Source of the DNA: Rattus norvegicus
Taxonomy: Eukaryota > Chordata > Mammalia > Rodentia > Muridae
DNA length: 64,000 nt
Direction of reading: 5' to 3'
Assembly: GCF_036323735.1 (NCBI RefSeq)
Contig: NC_086021.1
Span: forward strand, 134,072,976 to 134,136,975
Made by a program: the position numbers and the translations under genes. This document shows, piece after piece, positions 12,230 to 23,520 of the stretch; position 1 is the first letter of the stretch; the number at the start of each line of letters is the position of its first letter. The notes beneath the pieces were generated by a model. It saw nothing but the letters and a program-made list of their open reading frames with translations. It did no database searches and was not told the origin of the DNA.

Positions 12230-12460
12230 CCATTTTCTTTATGGGCACACCCTCCAGTAGGTGGAGTATCCTCTAGTAAAGGCCACACATCCAAAAAGCA
12301 TGTGGGCAGCATAAGCTACACGTGACAGGCAAAGAAAGGGGAGGGCACCAAGTGTGTGGGTAGGGAAGCTCACATGAACCTAGGAGGAGTCAGGGGAGAG
12401 GGTGAACAGTATCAAAATGCACTGCACAAAAGTCCCAAAGAACTAATAACCAATGAGCAA
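12230..12460 (+). mobile_element. Possible old L1 3' UTR piece
   Basis: The text gggagagggtgaacagtatc then aaaatgcactgcacaaaag resembles Lx-type 3' UTR ends. Highly diverged. Confidence 0.4.
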
Positions 12461-13671
12461 ACAAAATTAAGAAACAGAACACTGGTTGATAGTGTCCCCC
12501 ATAAGAGTCATAAACTAACAAAAACCTAACCTAACCTAACAGTGCCTACCATGGGAAACCTCCTTTTGATATGGGGGTCAGGGTGAGGCCAAGAGACTTG
12601 TGAGACAGTAGATTGTCATGTCCTTGGTTACCTCCTAGAACATGAAGGCAAAACCCTACTGCTGAAGATATTTCAGACACAGGACCTGGAGAAATCAGTC
12701 TGTAACTGATCAGGAAAGCTCCTCCTTGAGAACTAGCTTTGCTAATGCATGAAGATGCTATGCATGCTGCCGGAGGGAGAACATGCTTGTTCTATGTTGT
12801 TGTGTGTTAGAAGTACATAATTATACTTTAATTTGCAGGGGGTCACAGTTACCTTGAGTCTTTGAAGAGATGTTGGCCTTTTGGAGCACAGTAGGAGTAT
12901 TGAAGACTATAGGAAATTTCGAGATTGGATGACACACATTTTGGGTCATGAGATGACCATGAGCTTAAGGAGCAAGGGCTGAAGGTCACAGTTTAAGTGT
13001 GGCCTGTCACTCACAAGCTCCCATGTTTGAACAGCTGGTTCCCAGCTAGTGGCACGGCCTGGGAAGGGTTTGGAACTCGGGGTATTTTCTATGCTTTCCT
13101 TCATATTTGAAGGGTTGGGATTATTGACTAGGATTCTGCTTTACAGGAATGAGGTATCTGCATCCATCTGTACCAGACACTCACACCACCACGATTACTT
13201 ACAAGCTCGCACCTATAAGACTTTAATTCAAGTTTCATGGATAAGAAAGCTGAAGAACGGAGTCAAATGTGGATGACTGTATTCTAAGAAGTCCACACAA
13301 TGGGAATATATACCCATGTCTTTTCTTTCACATGTGACTCTGTTACAATACTCGATGTTTATTTGTGGTATTTCTGGAGTGCAGGTCTAAGTTATAAAGG
13401 TTTTCCACCTTGAGGTTGCAATTTCCTTGAGATTGTAGTGAACCTAGGCAACCTCCTACAATATAAATCTCGGAGTCACATGGTCATGGTCCTATCGTGA
13501 CTACATATGCATTCATTCTAATTAAATGATGAAAAGAAGAGAAAGAACTGTGTCTTTGTATTGAAAAGTCCCCCTAAAAAGAGTCTATTACAGGGCTAGA
13601 GGTAAAACAGAAGAAGCATTAAAAGTCTAAGAATGTAATAATTCTGAGTACGGAAACAAGATGCAGATAGG

Positions 13672-14066
13672 TGTGCTGGATAATTTTATGTCAACGTGAC
13701 ACACACTGCAGTCATCAGAGAGGAGGGAACATCAACTGAGAAAGTGCCTCCATAGGACTGGGCTCTAAGCAAGGCTGTGGGGCATTTTTAAAATCAGTAA
13801 TCAATGTGGGAAGGCCCATCCAATTGTGGGCGGTGCCATCCCTGGGCTGGAGGTCCTGGGTTCTATAAAAGGAGCACCCTGAGAAACCATGAAGAGCAAG
13901 CCAGGAAGAAGCATCCTTCATGACCTCTGCATCAGCTCCTGCCTCCAGGTTCTGACTCCCTTTAACAATTAGCAGTGATCTTGAAATGTAAGACAAACAA
14001 ACGGTTTCCTCCCCCAGTTGCTTTGGTCATCGGGTTTCCTCACAGCAATGGTAAATTAGGTCAGAG
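13672..14066 (+). mobile_element. LTR-like rodent repeat with TATA box
   Basis: It starts tgtgctggataatttta and contains ggtgccatccctgggctgga, a TATA-like ctataaaag at about 13863, and ends with ccagttgctttggtcatcgg. It belongs to the same broad group as 48660-49075 and, in reverse, 40603-40937. A MaLR-type LTR is my best guess. Confidence 0.6.
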
Positions 14067-15380
14067 TGAAAAGTTAAATTTTCCCAAAGTCCAGATCTAT
14101 GACTCAAAACAAGTTAAACTGTACCCCATAAAAGCAATTCTGAACAGTATGGGTGTGTGCAAGGAGAAATATGTTTTATGGGTATAAATACATTGTACAT
14201 CATAATACATATATAAACTGGGACCAAAAGAGGATGCTTAACCCTTTCTGTTCCTTTCTTGTATTCTATGAGGGAAATTATTAGCCTTCATACAGTTCTT
14301 AAAATAGGCAATTTTACAAAAATCTTGAAATCTCTGCCTGAAAATATCAAAAAGTTGTCTCTAAAAGTAACCCACAATAAACATGTCAACAAATGGTTAT
14401 TGGTCCACGTGTCTAATAATTTCAGACTGCTTCTTAGAAATTATATCACTGGGTTAAAATGAATCAAAGGGATCTCTAAATTTCAAAATATCCCCTAATA
14501 TTCTAATATTCTTACTCACTCCACTATTTAGGTCAAGGAGGTAATTTTAGACTCAAAACCTAATGTCCACAGATATTAAGTAATGGCCTAGCTATTTAGC
14601 AGGCATGATGGAGATGTAAGGCATGCAGGAACCTTAGTCTGGAAGTCATCGAGTCCACTCCCAAAAAAGGCAGGATAAGGGACTAGAGATATGGGAGAGC
14701 TGACGACAGCATCACTACATGGGTGATAGTGATGGGAGTCCACAAGCGTGAGGTCACAAGACAGGACAGCATAGCATAGCAGACTTTTCAATCCCTTGTT
14801 TCTTTCAGAGTCAAACCCTGCTTTAAATTATTTGACAACGTGTGAAGTTCCGTTCCCTTTAGGAGACAAAGGAAAGTTACCTTCTCTTGGAACTCCTTGA
14901 CAAAATAAGTGACCTCCATGCATTAAGATAGGAGATCCAGAGGAGCATTGGGAAGGTCTCACCAGGCCTCCCTGTTCTCTCTTGAAGCAATTGCCTGGTA
15001 GATAGCCAATGCCAGCTTGAGATGGGCCAGCAACAAAAAGGATGCTTGGGTCCCCAAATACAAATTATTTATCCATACAGAAGAAACCAAAGGGAAACTT
15101 GGCGGTGAGGGTGCTCGAGGAAATGCGCGTTTCAGGAAACGCTAAACCCTCAGAAACACATACATTAACATTGATCCCACAGGGAACTGAGAGGGAAGCA
15201 TAAGACGTTGGCTTAACCAGATAAATCATGCTGCCTAGGACTCATCTGGGGGATTGGGCCTCTGCAGCAGTTACAGAGCAAAGCCACAGAACCGTATATC
15301 AAAGGGAACCATCTCTACCCACGGGTGGCAACAGATCCTAGGTTTCATCAGACCGTTTCAAATGTGTGCACTAACTAGTT

Positions 15381-15608
15381 TGTGGATGTCCATTATCTGT
15401 CAACTATCACAGCAATGCTTAACTTTCCTGATGGTTTTGTGGATGTCCATTATCTGTCAACTATCACAGCAATGCTTAACTTTCCTGATGGTTTTGTGGA
15501 TGTCCATTATCTGTCAACTATCACAGCAATGCTTAACTTTCCTGATGGTTTTGTGGATGTCCATTATCTGTCAACTATCACAGCAATGCTTAACTTTCCT
15601 GATGGTTT
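15381..15608. repeat. Tandem repeat, 4 x 57 bp
   Basis: Units start at 15381, 15438, 15495 and 15552 and are virtually identical (tgtggatgtccattatctgt, then caactatcacagcaatgctt, then aactttcctgatggttt). Because 57 is a multiple of 3, the array yields long open frames that are not evidence of a gene. Confidence 0.98.
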
Positions 15609-15683
15609 CGTAAGGGGATAGTGCTTTTTAATGATGCTGCTTATTTATTTGTTTGGTATCATTAAGAGAAACTATTCCCTTAC

Positions 15684-15892
15684 CGTAGACTCTTCCATTA
15701 ATGGAACATTTTTTAAAAGTCATGATGTTTTGGGTGAGAGTTCCTGTTTTGTCAGAGAAAATATATTCAATCTGGCCCAGCTCCTCATTGAGTGTGGTCG
15801 TCCGGGCTTCAGCAGGCATTGCTTTCGCAGCATAATACATCTTCCGGTCCCAATTTATAAAATAGCTGTGTCCCAGACGGATTACTTCCACA
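15684..15892 (-). CDS. Atp8b4: Atp8b4 internal exon (phosphorylation site DKTGTLT)
   Basis: This 209-nt exon has an acceptor ending ccacag and donor gtaagg. It begins with the last base of serine, then encodes 69 residues starting VEVIRLGHSYFINWDRK and ending CSINGRVY, followed by G. It carries ARTTTLNEELGQIEYIFSD, then KTGTLTQNIMTFKK. The aspartate of DKTGT (near residue 392 in human numbering) is the residue phosphorylated in every P-type ATPase cycle. VIRLGHSYFINWDRKMYY and NGRVYG favour ATP8B4 over ATP8B1 and ATP8B2, which differ here. The donor lies only 75 bp from a four-copy 57-bp tandem repeat (15381-15608). Confidence 0.96.
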
Positions 15893-16831
15893 CTGTGGTC
15901 CATTAACATGAGGAAGAAAGGGAGAGGGGGGTAGAATCTATCAATACGTGAACATACAAAGCTTTGCCAAAATCCTCAAGAGTTTCAAAAATAAAAATTC
16001 AAAAAAGATATAAGTGCTTTGTCCCTAGGTCCCAGTGATCGTCAGAAATGCCTCCACTGAAAATCTGCTCATAAACCTTGGTGCCCAAGCTATTTCCTTA
16101 CAGCATCATAAAGTGAGATGGCTGGCTCATCAGGAGGCCTCGGGCAAGGGCCTGTGGTTCTCTATATTAAACAGGCCCAGTGGAGTGTTTTGTGTGGCGT
16201 GTTCATTTGAAACTCCATCTGCATCTCAGAGTAAACGATTCCTTCCTGAAGGTATTTGGCATATATCTAGCTGGAAGAAATGTGTCCTCAGACATTGATG
16301 TGGTTTGACTTTCAAAAGAAGTCAGCAGCAAGTCTCTACTAAGCTGTAAGCAAACAGTGATCAATCTTAGCTAAAAACAGTTTCCCACCGTCCATCCACT
16401 AGGAAAAGAGTAGTCTTTGTGCTGTAATGGCCTATAATTCAAACTCCAGAAAGGGGAAGTCTGTAGCCAAGGGTCTTAGTCCAAATGTCTGTCATCTATA
16501 ATACCAAGTGGGGTGCCCGAAAGATTATTACAATGTGAGGTATCAGTTTTCATAGAAATTTTAGTAAGGGATTTTCTTAGGTTTGTATTATATTGTTAAC
16601 TGCTTGCAAAAAAACTATATTTCATAAAATTAAGAGCAGCTTCATTGATAAGAATATGGTTTTTTCCTGGAATTCCATCTTGGACAGTACTTATATTATA
16701 ACACGTTCAACTTTGCTTTATTTCTATATAGCTCCACACCATAGCTGGACAGATTTGTGCCTTGGACACTATGTATTTTTATCAGTAGGATAAGGTTTTA
16801 AGTTATTGCTGATCTAAAGGAAAGCTTTAAA

Positions 16832-16832
<1 letters not shown>

Positions 16833-16866
<34 letters not shown>
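16833..16866. repeat. (TG)n microsatellite
   Basis: About 17 TG units. Confidence 0.97.
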
Positions 16867-16868
<2 letters not shown>

Positions 16869-17509
16869 ACTCACATTATCAGATATCAAATACTGAGCTG
16901 AATTCTGCCGGGCTGTGTATCATCTTGGACACAGGTTTATACTCACTTGGATGCATTCTTTTTCTGAATAGGTTTGTTTTAGTTTGAATTAGTCCTGTCT
17001 TTGCTCATTAAATTTCAAGTCATGTCTTTATATATTAACAAGAGCATTTGAAAGAACATAAAACTGTACCAATGATAGCCACGACCTACAGTTTATTTCT
17101 GACCTGAGTGGGTTTTCTCATCTTTACAGGCAGAAGGCTAGAGGCTGCGTGTGAGTTCTGAATGACGTGCATCCTGTTCTGAAAGCTGGGCACAAAAACT
17201 TTCCTCTCAGAGTAACATGAGGCCAGGTCATCTCTGAGTTTCCCCTAAACTAAAATCACACAATGACTACATAAAAATCATATATGGAAAGATAAACAGC
17301 TCTTAATTCTGCGTGTCTTTATATATGTTACTGTGCATTTTATGTTTCTGCCCCTCTCCCTGCATTGCTAACTAGTCACTGTGACTCTGGTTTTTGCAGT
17401 ATAGCTTAGTGGTGTTTTCTTAATCCTTTAATTGGGAAAGTGTGAGGACCCATGAGAGTCCAGGGTCATCATCTAATCTGGCCTAGACAGGCAGACGGTG
17501 TCAAATAAG

Positions 17510-17640
17510 TAGGTCCTGGCCCTCTCATCTCTAACTTCACTAATTAGGAAACTATGGCTTTCGAGATTAAGGGACTAACCCAAGTCATACACACACAGAT
17601 TAGCCCTGAGTTATGACCAGAATCCCCACATCTGTTACAG
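17510..17640 (-). mobile_element. MIR relic
   Basis: attaggaaactatggctttc ... gggactaacccaagtcatac fits the reversed MIR core. Confidence 0.5.
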
Positions 17641-17689
17641 GCAGTGCGAATCTTCACGATGTTATTATGTGATAATCTCCCCTTACTGG

Positions 17690-18120
17690 AGGTTTAATTC
17701 CTATAATTTCAGTTACCCACAATTAACTGTATCCAAAAGTATTTGATGAAAAATTCCAAAATTAAACATTTTTTTTGCTTTAAATTGTGTAATGCTCCAA
17801 AAGGATGAAATGTCACCCCATCCTCCTCTGTCTGGATCTGCCACACCTGAGATGTGAAGGACCCTTGGCTGACACATCCCTCGGCATACTCTAAACACTC
17901 ATCACACAGTAGCAGCCTTAGCTACCAGATCTACTAGTGTGGCATTACAGTATCTGTGTCCCTGTAATATTATCACAATGCCTAAGTCATCCACCACACT
18001 TTGTTCTATCCTTCTGACATTATATCATCATATATGTAATCAGGGGTACACGTAGAACAATGTAATACTTTGAAGCAGGAGAGCCATGTTGATATACCTT
18101 TTACTGTACTGTGTGATTAT
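17690..18120 (+). mobile_element. Tigger-like DNA transposon relic
   Basis: atttcagttacccacaatta then tggaaaattccaaaatta-type text (here atgaaaaattccaaaattaa) and gctaccagatctactagtgt resemble the 5' region of a Tigger (Tc1/mariner-class) element. Diverged, no ORF. Confidence 0.5.
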
Positions 18121-18523
18121 AATTTTTACATTTGTTCATTTACTGCTAATCTATTACTGCGCCTGACTTGTAAGTTAAGTTTTATTGTAGATGTGTAGGC
18201 ATAGAACAGGATAAGTGGAAGTGTACTATTCAGGGTGACCAGCACTCTTGAGCATCCCCTGAGGGTCCTGGAAGACATATCACCCCTGAAAGGAGGGTCA
18301 CTGCAGAAATCACTCAAAGATTGGAAGTGTCTGCAAATCTGGAAGTTCCTTGCAAATTCAAAGCAGGTTTTGTAGCAATCGTTTGATTCTCCCATGCTGC
18401 AGTACAAGTCAATGGAAATCTGCAAAATGCATTTACATTCCCGAGCCTTAAAATAGCCTGTAAAGATGCATCTCCTCTTTGCTTGGGAAGAAAGAGGGTA
18501 GGGGAGTGGCGGTACTACATGCA

Positions 18524-18525
<2 letters not shown>

Positions 18526-18568
<43 letters not shown>

Positions 18569-18620
18569 CACGCACACACATGCACACACACACATGCACA
18601 CACACACACACACACACACA
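18526..18620. repeat. (CT)n then (CA)n compound microsatellite
   Basis: Pure CT run to about 18564, then an interrupted CA run. Confidence 0.97.
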
Positions 18621-18954
18621 TAACTTGTGGCTGGGTCTTTCTTAATGCATAAATACACTGACAGCATAGAAATATAAAAATAAATCTCTGCTCACCTGGA
18701 ATTGTTAACTTTTCAAAGGGAATCATGAACTCTCACCATATGGCATCAGTTAATATATTGTACCTTATTCGAAAGCCTAATGGGGGCTTTTGTGGGAGGC
18801 TGTCAGCCCTCACCATAGACACACCTGTTCCTGCTCCTGGTCCTATATCATGGTGTTGGAGGATTTAAGACCAACCCCAGCTTTTTATCCTCACTGCTCC
18901 CAAATCCCACACAGTTTAGGGCCAGAGGGGAAACATGGTGCAAAGGTCAGACAA

Positions 18955-19110
18955 TGCAGATTTAGATCTTCATTCTGACCTAATTAGCTGTGTAATCCTA
19001 AATGAACCAACCCTTCATTTTAGCAAGAGCTACTTCAGAAGATTTGGGGGATAAATAAATGAGATAAAGTATGTTTAGTGCCTTATGCAAAACATTAAAA
19101 GAGGAAACAG
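18955..19110 (+). mobile_element. MIR relic
   Basis: attagctgtgtaatcctaaa ... taaatgagataaagtatgtt fits the MIR core. Confidence 0.6.
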
Positions 19111-20529
19111 AGCTGTCCATGGAATGTGGCAAGGCTTCACATTCATGTCAGGTTATAGAACAGCAGAGAGCAGTTTTGAAATCATAAAAAGCAATGCAGA
19201 AGAAACTAGTTTTAAGCCATAAAGCACTGAACCAATATCAAACGTAAGCAATTATATGCACATAGGTAGAAAGGTGGATACTATTGTTTGAATAGAAAGG
19301 AATCCAGAAATCAAGCGGTTTTAATGTCCTCGTCTTATTTTATAGAGCAGCACATATTTGACAAGCACAAGCCAAAGAGAAGCCAAGGACTTTCTCAAAG
19401 GCCAGGGATATTATTGCCAATTATTATTATTACCAATTCAAAACCTAGGCTTCTAATATTATAAATGTGGTTTTTGTTAACAAGTACACACTAAAATTAA
19501 AGAAATGCTAACCTGAGGACCTAGCCATGCTTTGTTTTGTTTTGTTTAAATCTTTCAAATCATTAAATGAGAAAAGTCAGAGCAGTACAAAGAAGATCAG
19601 AGTACATGTTCTCCAAAAGAACTTAAACTCTGTGTGTATATATGCAAATGACAAGCCACTGTGTGCACGGGAAGATTGTACATCTATGCCCCATTGGTTA
19701 CTGGGACATTAAACGGAAAGTAACAAAGTTGATCACAGCTTTTCTGGCATAGAATGACATCTACTACAGGCTCTATAATTGGGATTCAAGCATCAGAGAC
19801 TCTCAGTGTTGAAGATGAGCCAGTAGAAAACAGATTACACAGAGCCCAGGCTGCCCACAGCTCCAGAACGCCCAGAGCAGTTTGTGGTGTTGTGGCCACA
19901 TGCCCCTACTTCAAGTCCATTTCCCACAACTTGACATTTCAGTTTCCTTACCACTATACGAAACAAGAGTGAATTTTGTTCATTAACTTTCTTTGTTTTA
20001 CTGTGGCTTAGTTTTTGGAAAGAGAAAAGAGAAGTTAGTCATAATTAGAGGAGAGTCAGAGCTGGTGGCTTTGTATCTTGTTAGTACCGAAGGCGAGCGT
20101 GAAAAACAGCCAAGTCCGTCTTTGCTCCAGGATCTCAGGGACTGACTCAATCTTGGTAGAATTGGGACAGAGAATGTTTCAGGTAGACTTATATAAATCT
20201 TGTGGAGCACACACATGCATGTATGGAGAAAGGGGAAGAAGGAGAGAGAGAGAAGAAAAACATGTTTGGAGAAAGAGAACACACAGAAAGAGCAAACATT
20301 CACTCACAGAGACGGAAAGAGAACAGGCACCCACACAAAGTTGAAAGCAGATACAGACAATGGCAGACCATTTTAATATCGCTTTGTGGAACTAAATCTG
20401 GAAACTGTAGATCAGGACAGTGGGAATTATAAACCATAGTTGCCTAACAATAGCCAGGTACTATCACCTTACTTGGGGTCCTTTCTGAATGTGTTTATAA
20501 TGCTGCCAATAAAAAGGGAGACCCTCATC

Positions 20530-20710
20530 AAGCTTTAGACATTCATTGAGTCCTCAGACAATCCTATGAGACAGGACTTATATTTTGCCCACTTTTTAAA
20601 GTAAGCAAGCTTGAGAAGAGGATGACAAGGTGATTTTCCCAGTGTTTCAGGGGTAGTGGGTGGTCGGACAGGACCTGCATCCAGGTACCTGAGGCAGACC
20701 AATGGCTGGA
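20530..20710 (-). mobile_element. MIR relic
   Basis: Reversed MIR order: attgagtcctcagacaatcc, ttgcccactttttaaagtaa, gacctgcatccaggtacctg. Confidence 0.65.
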
Positions 20711-20980
20711 AGGCCCTATTCTCAAAATATCCCAGGTTTTTTATTCTTGCCTTAAACCAACTCAATCTTACTAATCAGATTCCATGAATTTACAGTGCAG
20801 TTCATATGGTCCAGAAAAATACATCCCTACGAAACCATACTAATCAAGGAGAAAATAAAATACATTTGTTGTGATCAGAAATGTACAAGTTAAACAGCAT
20901 TAAAGAGCTAAGCCACTCATTGCTAACAGATATAGCAGTGTGAGTGATGAAACGACCTCATCACAGTCTAAACATCTCAC

Positions 20981-21177
20981 CTCACATATAACGAAATGGG
21001 AACAAGCGTGTTGAGGATGATGACATATGACCAGAACGTCAAGAATCCAGAGAACAAGGAACTCTTCTCGCCTTCTCTCCAGAAGAGGGAAGTTCTGAAC
21101 TGGTTCCCAACTTCACTCTCCCAGATTGAATTTCCTACTGCAAGAATAATTCCCAAGCATACCAGAAACCCAAAAAT
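20981..21177 (-). CDS. Atp8b4: Atp8b4 internal exon (TM3, exoplasmic loop, TM4 with PISL)
   Basis: This 197-nt exon has acceptor tttcag and donor gtgaga. It encodes 65 residues in phase 0 and then AG of a serine codon. Residues 1-19 (IFGFLVCLGIILAVGNSIW) form hydrophobic TM3. A loop with charged residues follows (EVGNQFRTSLFWREGEK). TM4 comes next (FLTFWSYVIILNTLVPISLY), containing PISL, the flippase counterpart of the PEGL ion-site motif that helps gate the lipid path. The loop is the most diverged part relative to the human protein I recall, while both membrane segments are well kept. Confidence 0.93.
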
Positions 21178-21339
21178 CTGAAATAATCAAAGTATAGAAA
21201 TTTTGTTAAGGTTAACATGAATCCCAAATTAGTCAAATCAACACACTCCAACTACAAGTCAATTTCCCATAAGAAATTGTCACTTGAAAATCAAGTTATA
21301 CAAACCCTTTCTTGTTTACAACCAGGCATATGAATAAAA

Positions 21340-21540
21340 ATTAGCATTTTATGGCTGAGGTATGACCAGATACCTGACATACACTTCTCACTTAATTCTC
21401 CCACTAACTCTCTCTGAAGCAGATGTAATCATTATCCACAGATTAAAAACAAAATAAAAAGATAAGCACAGAAAAGACCGTGCTATAGGTTGACCCTGCC
21501 ACCCAGTTATCATCACACCAGTACTCTGTGACAGATCATA
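21340..21540 (-). mobile_element. MIR relic
   Basis: ttctcacttaattctcccac ... gtaatcattatccacagatt fits the reversed MIR. Confidence 0.5.
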
Positions 21541-21629
21541 TACTCCAATGCTTGAAGTGAGAAGACTGTGAGACCCCAGTGTCCTAGAAAACCCAGTTTA
21601 CATCTGTAGTCCAACTACAATGTACTGTA

Positions 21630-21960
21630 ATGGTTCATCCCAGCTGACAGTTTGATGGACTTTAGAATCACCATGGAAACAAGCCTCTGGGCAAGTCTGT
21701 AAGGGATTATCTAGACTGGATTAACTGAAGCGGGAAGACCCACCTCCCAGAGTATTTAAAGGAGAAAGGGCCTGAGCAGCATTCATCTCTCGGGATCCTT
21801 ACTGTGGGTACAATGTGATCAGCTGCCCCCTGCTCCTGCAGCCACACCTTCTCCACCGAGACTGACTACACACCCAGAGCTGTAGGACAAACCAAATTCT
21901 TCTTCCTTTAATTGTGTTTGTTGGGTATTTGATAAGATACAGATAAGCCACTAATACAAT
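21630..21960 (+). mobile_element. LTR-like rodent repeat, diverged copy
   Basis: Text order matches the group at 13672: an opening with gacagtttgatggactttag, a TATA-like agtatttaaagg, then ctgctcctgcagccacacct and gacaaaccaaattcttcttc. Confidence 0.5.
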
Positions 21961-22699
21961 GACTGATGCTCTCTTTCACCATCTCACGCCTGTCAGAATT
22001 CTTAGCTGTAGATCTGTCTGCAAATCCTTACATAAGGACAGGGGGAGGGGGAGGACGAGCCAAAGCACCTTGTGATGTAGATAGTTTGTTTTTCGAAATA
22101 AGTGGGAGACAGGGTGAAAATGTATACCAGATTTTAATGTCACCATCACTACCAGAATTAGAAAAGCAAACATTCTGGAAGAAGATCAGAGAGACAATGA
22201 AGTCATGAGTGCTGAGTCCAAACCCACAGCCTCGTAGATGAAGGACACAAAGGCGGTGTCTCGAGAACGAAATTTGTGGTGACTTGCTCTGCTTCTGCAT
22301 CAGGAGCTCGCACTAGCCACTCTGGAGGCAGAAAAGGCTCTACAAAGTAGTAAACTGTCCTTTTTTTTCTCCAAGCAAGACTGTTCCTGATATCTAGAAC
22401 TATTTTCTTCTTCATTCTCATGAATAAAACAGGAACATAAGAAGACAAAGTTGAAAAAATTTACTGAAGGTTTATTAGAAAAACTAGATATAAGAAAAAT
22501 CAAACTATGTATTCCCCCATACAATACCAATTTGTGTCTATATCATAATGTCTTCTTCCTTTAATAGTTAGTGCTGCAAATTAATTGAATGGAATTACTT
22601 TAAACCATTAAAATTAATGATGTTCGGCATTAAATTCCCTACTTAAAATTCCAGAGAGTATCATCTTATTTGCTACTATAAAATACAAGGTGCTACCAG

Positions 22700-22830
22700 T
22701 GACTTATGCTGTAATTGGCAGATGATAGATGATAGGTGACAGACAGATAACAGATAGATAGGTAGACAGACAGACAGATAGATACATACATATATAGAGA
22801 CAGACAGACAAGTTAGACAGGTAGACAAAT
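22700..22830. repeat. TAGA/CAGA-rich tract
   Basis: Imperfect GATA and CAGA tetranucleotides. Confidence 0.9.
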
Positions 22831-22850
22831 ACACTATTCTCACCAAGAGA

Positions 22851-23050
22851 ACTAGAGTACTACTCAACCTGTCAGTGGCTTAGCCATAGCACTAGAATAT
22901 GCTTCAACCCATCAGGGACTCATCCGTAGTACTAGAGTACTTGTCAACCTCTTAATGACTCATCCCCAGCACAAGAGTACTCATCACCCTGTCAGAAACT
23001 TACCCACAGGACTAGGGTGTTCATCAGTCTGTCAATGCTTGTCCTTTTGA
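22851..23050. repeat. Degenerate 40-bp tandem repeat overlapping an exon
   Basis: Five consecutive 40-bp windows start actagagtac, actagaatat, actagagtac, acaagagtac and actagggtgt (22851, 22891, 22931, 22971, 23011). The intronic units are about 70% alike. The fifth is wholly coding sequence of the 23004-23092 exon, and the fourth contains its donor. Confidence 0.75.
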
Positions 23051-23092
23051 ACTTTGTCTTACCACTGTTCTGCATTAGTTTAGTGTCTGGAC
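23004..23092 (-). CDS. Atp8b4: Atp8b4 internal exon (GPDTKLMQNSGKTKFKRT segment before TM3)
   Basis: This 89-nt exon has acceptor ttttacag and donor gtaagttt. Two bases complete glycine, then 29 residues follow (PDTKLMQNSGKTKFKRTS, then IDRLMNTLVLW), ending in phase 0. GPDTKLMQN and KRTSIDRLMN are well conserved among flippases and form the linker from the actuator domain into TM3. The 3' end of this exon and its donor are in register with a degenerate 40-bp tandem repeat that fills the adjacent 150 bp of intron (22851-23003); see findings. Confidence 0.92.
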
Positions 23093-23369
23093 CTGTAAAA
23101 GAGTAACATTCCTGAAACAAAATCAATCTAATGGCAGAAATCAATATGTACCTCCAAAAAACAACTCTTAATGTTATAAATCCCCCCCCCATCAAAAGGC
23201 ACAGACTCAAAAAGCAGGAAAGATTTATTTGGTGCCTTCTATAAATATAACTCAGCACAAAAAGCAGAAACAACTTTAGAGTTAAAGAATGGAAAACGTA
23301 CTCCAGTCAAAAGGAACCTATGAAACACCTGGCAGAGAGCTCATCCCTGGAGAAGACAGAGTCAGTTAA

Positions 23370-23520
23370 TGTTTTTAGGCAATAAATTGATATCATTATC
23401 TTCAGCTCACAGATAATGAAACAGGGCTAAGGAATTTAACTTTCCTGTGTATTCTCATTCTATAAGCACAGAGAGAGAACTTGAATTTCAACATACCTAA
23501 CTCTATAGTTCTTGTTCCAA
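23370..23520 (-). mobile_element. MIR relic
   Basis: cattatcttcagctcacaga, aatgaaacagggctaaggaa fit the reversed MIR core. Confidence 0.55.

Larger units (their letters stand above)
11363..15683 (-). other. Atp8b4: Atp8b4 intron (4.3 kb)
   Basis: This intron contains a T/C-rich old repeat near 11440-11630, (AT)n, a probable old L1 3' UTR piece at 12230-12460, an LTR-like repeat at 13672-14066 and a 57-bp tandem repeat at 15381-15608. I see nothing recognisable in 12461-13671 or 14067-15380. Confidence 0.7.
15893..20980 (-). other. Atp8b4: Atp8b4 intron (5.1 kb)
   Basis: This intron contains (TG)n at 16833, MIR relics (17510, 18955, 20530), a Tigger-like DNA transposon relic (17690) and a (CT)n/(CA)n compound tract (18526). 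I see nothing recognisable in 15893-16832 or 19110-20529. Confidence 0.7.
21178..23003 (-). other. Atp8b4: Atp8b4 intron (1.8 kb)
   Basis: This intron contains a MIR relic (21340-21540), an LTR-like repeat (21630-21960), a TAGA/CAGA tract (22700-22830) and the 40-bp periodic tract that abuts the donor of the upstream exon. Confidence 0.7.

Noticed and set aside
12523..12541. Possible interstitial telomere repeat (cctaac run)
   Set aside because: The unit is the 5-mer CCTAA repeated three times, not CCCTAA.
15254..15621. Long open frames with repeated residues
   Set aside because: They arise because the 57-bp tandem unit is a multiple of three. No splice, start or homology support.
15631..15906. 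Plus-strand open frame over the DKTGT exon
   Set aside because: Shadow of the minus-strand Atp8b4 exon, which has splice sites and strong family motifs.
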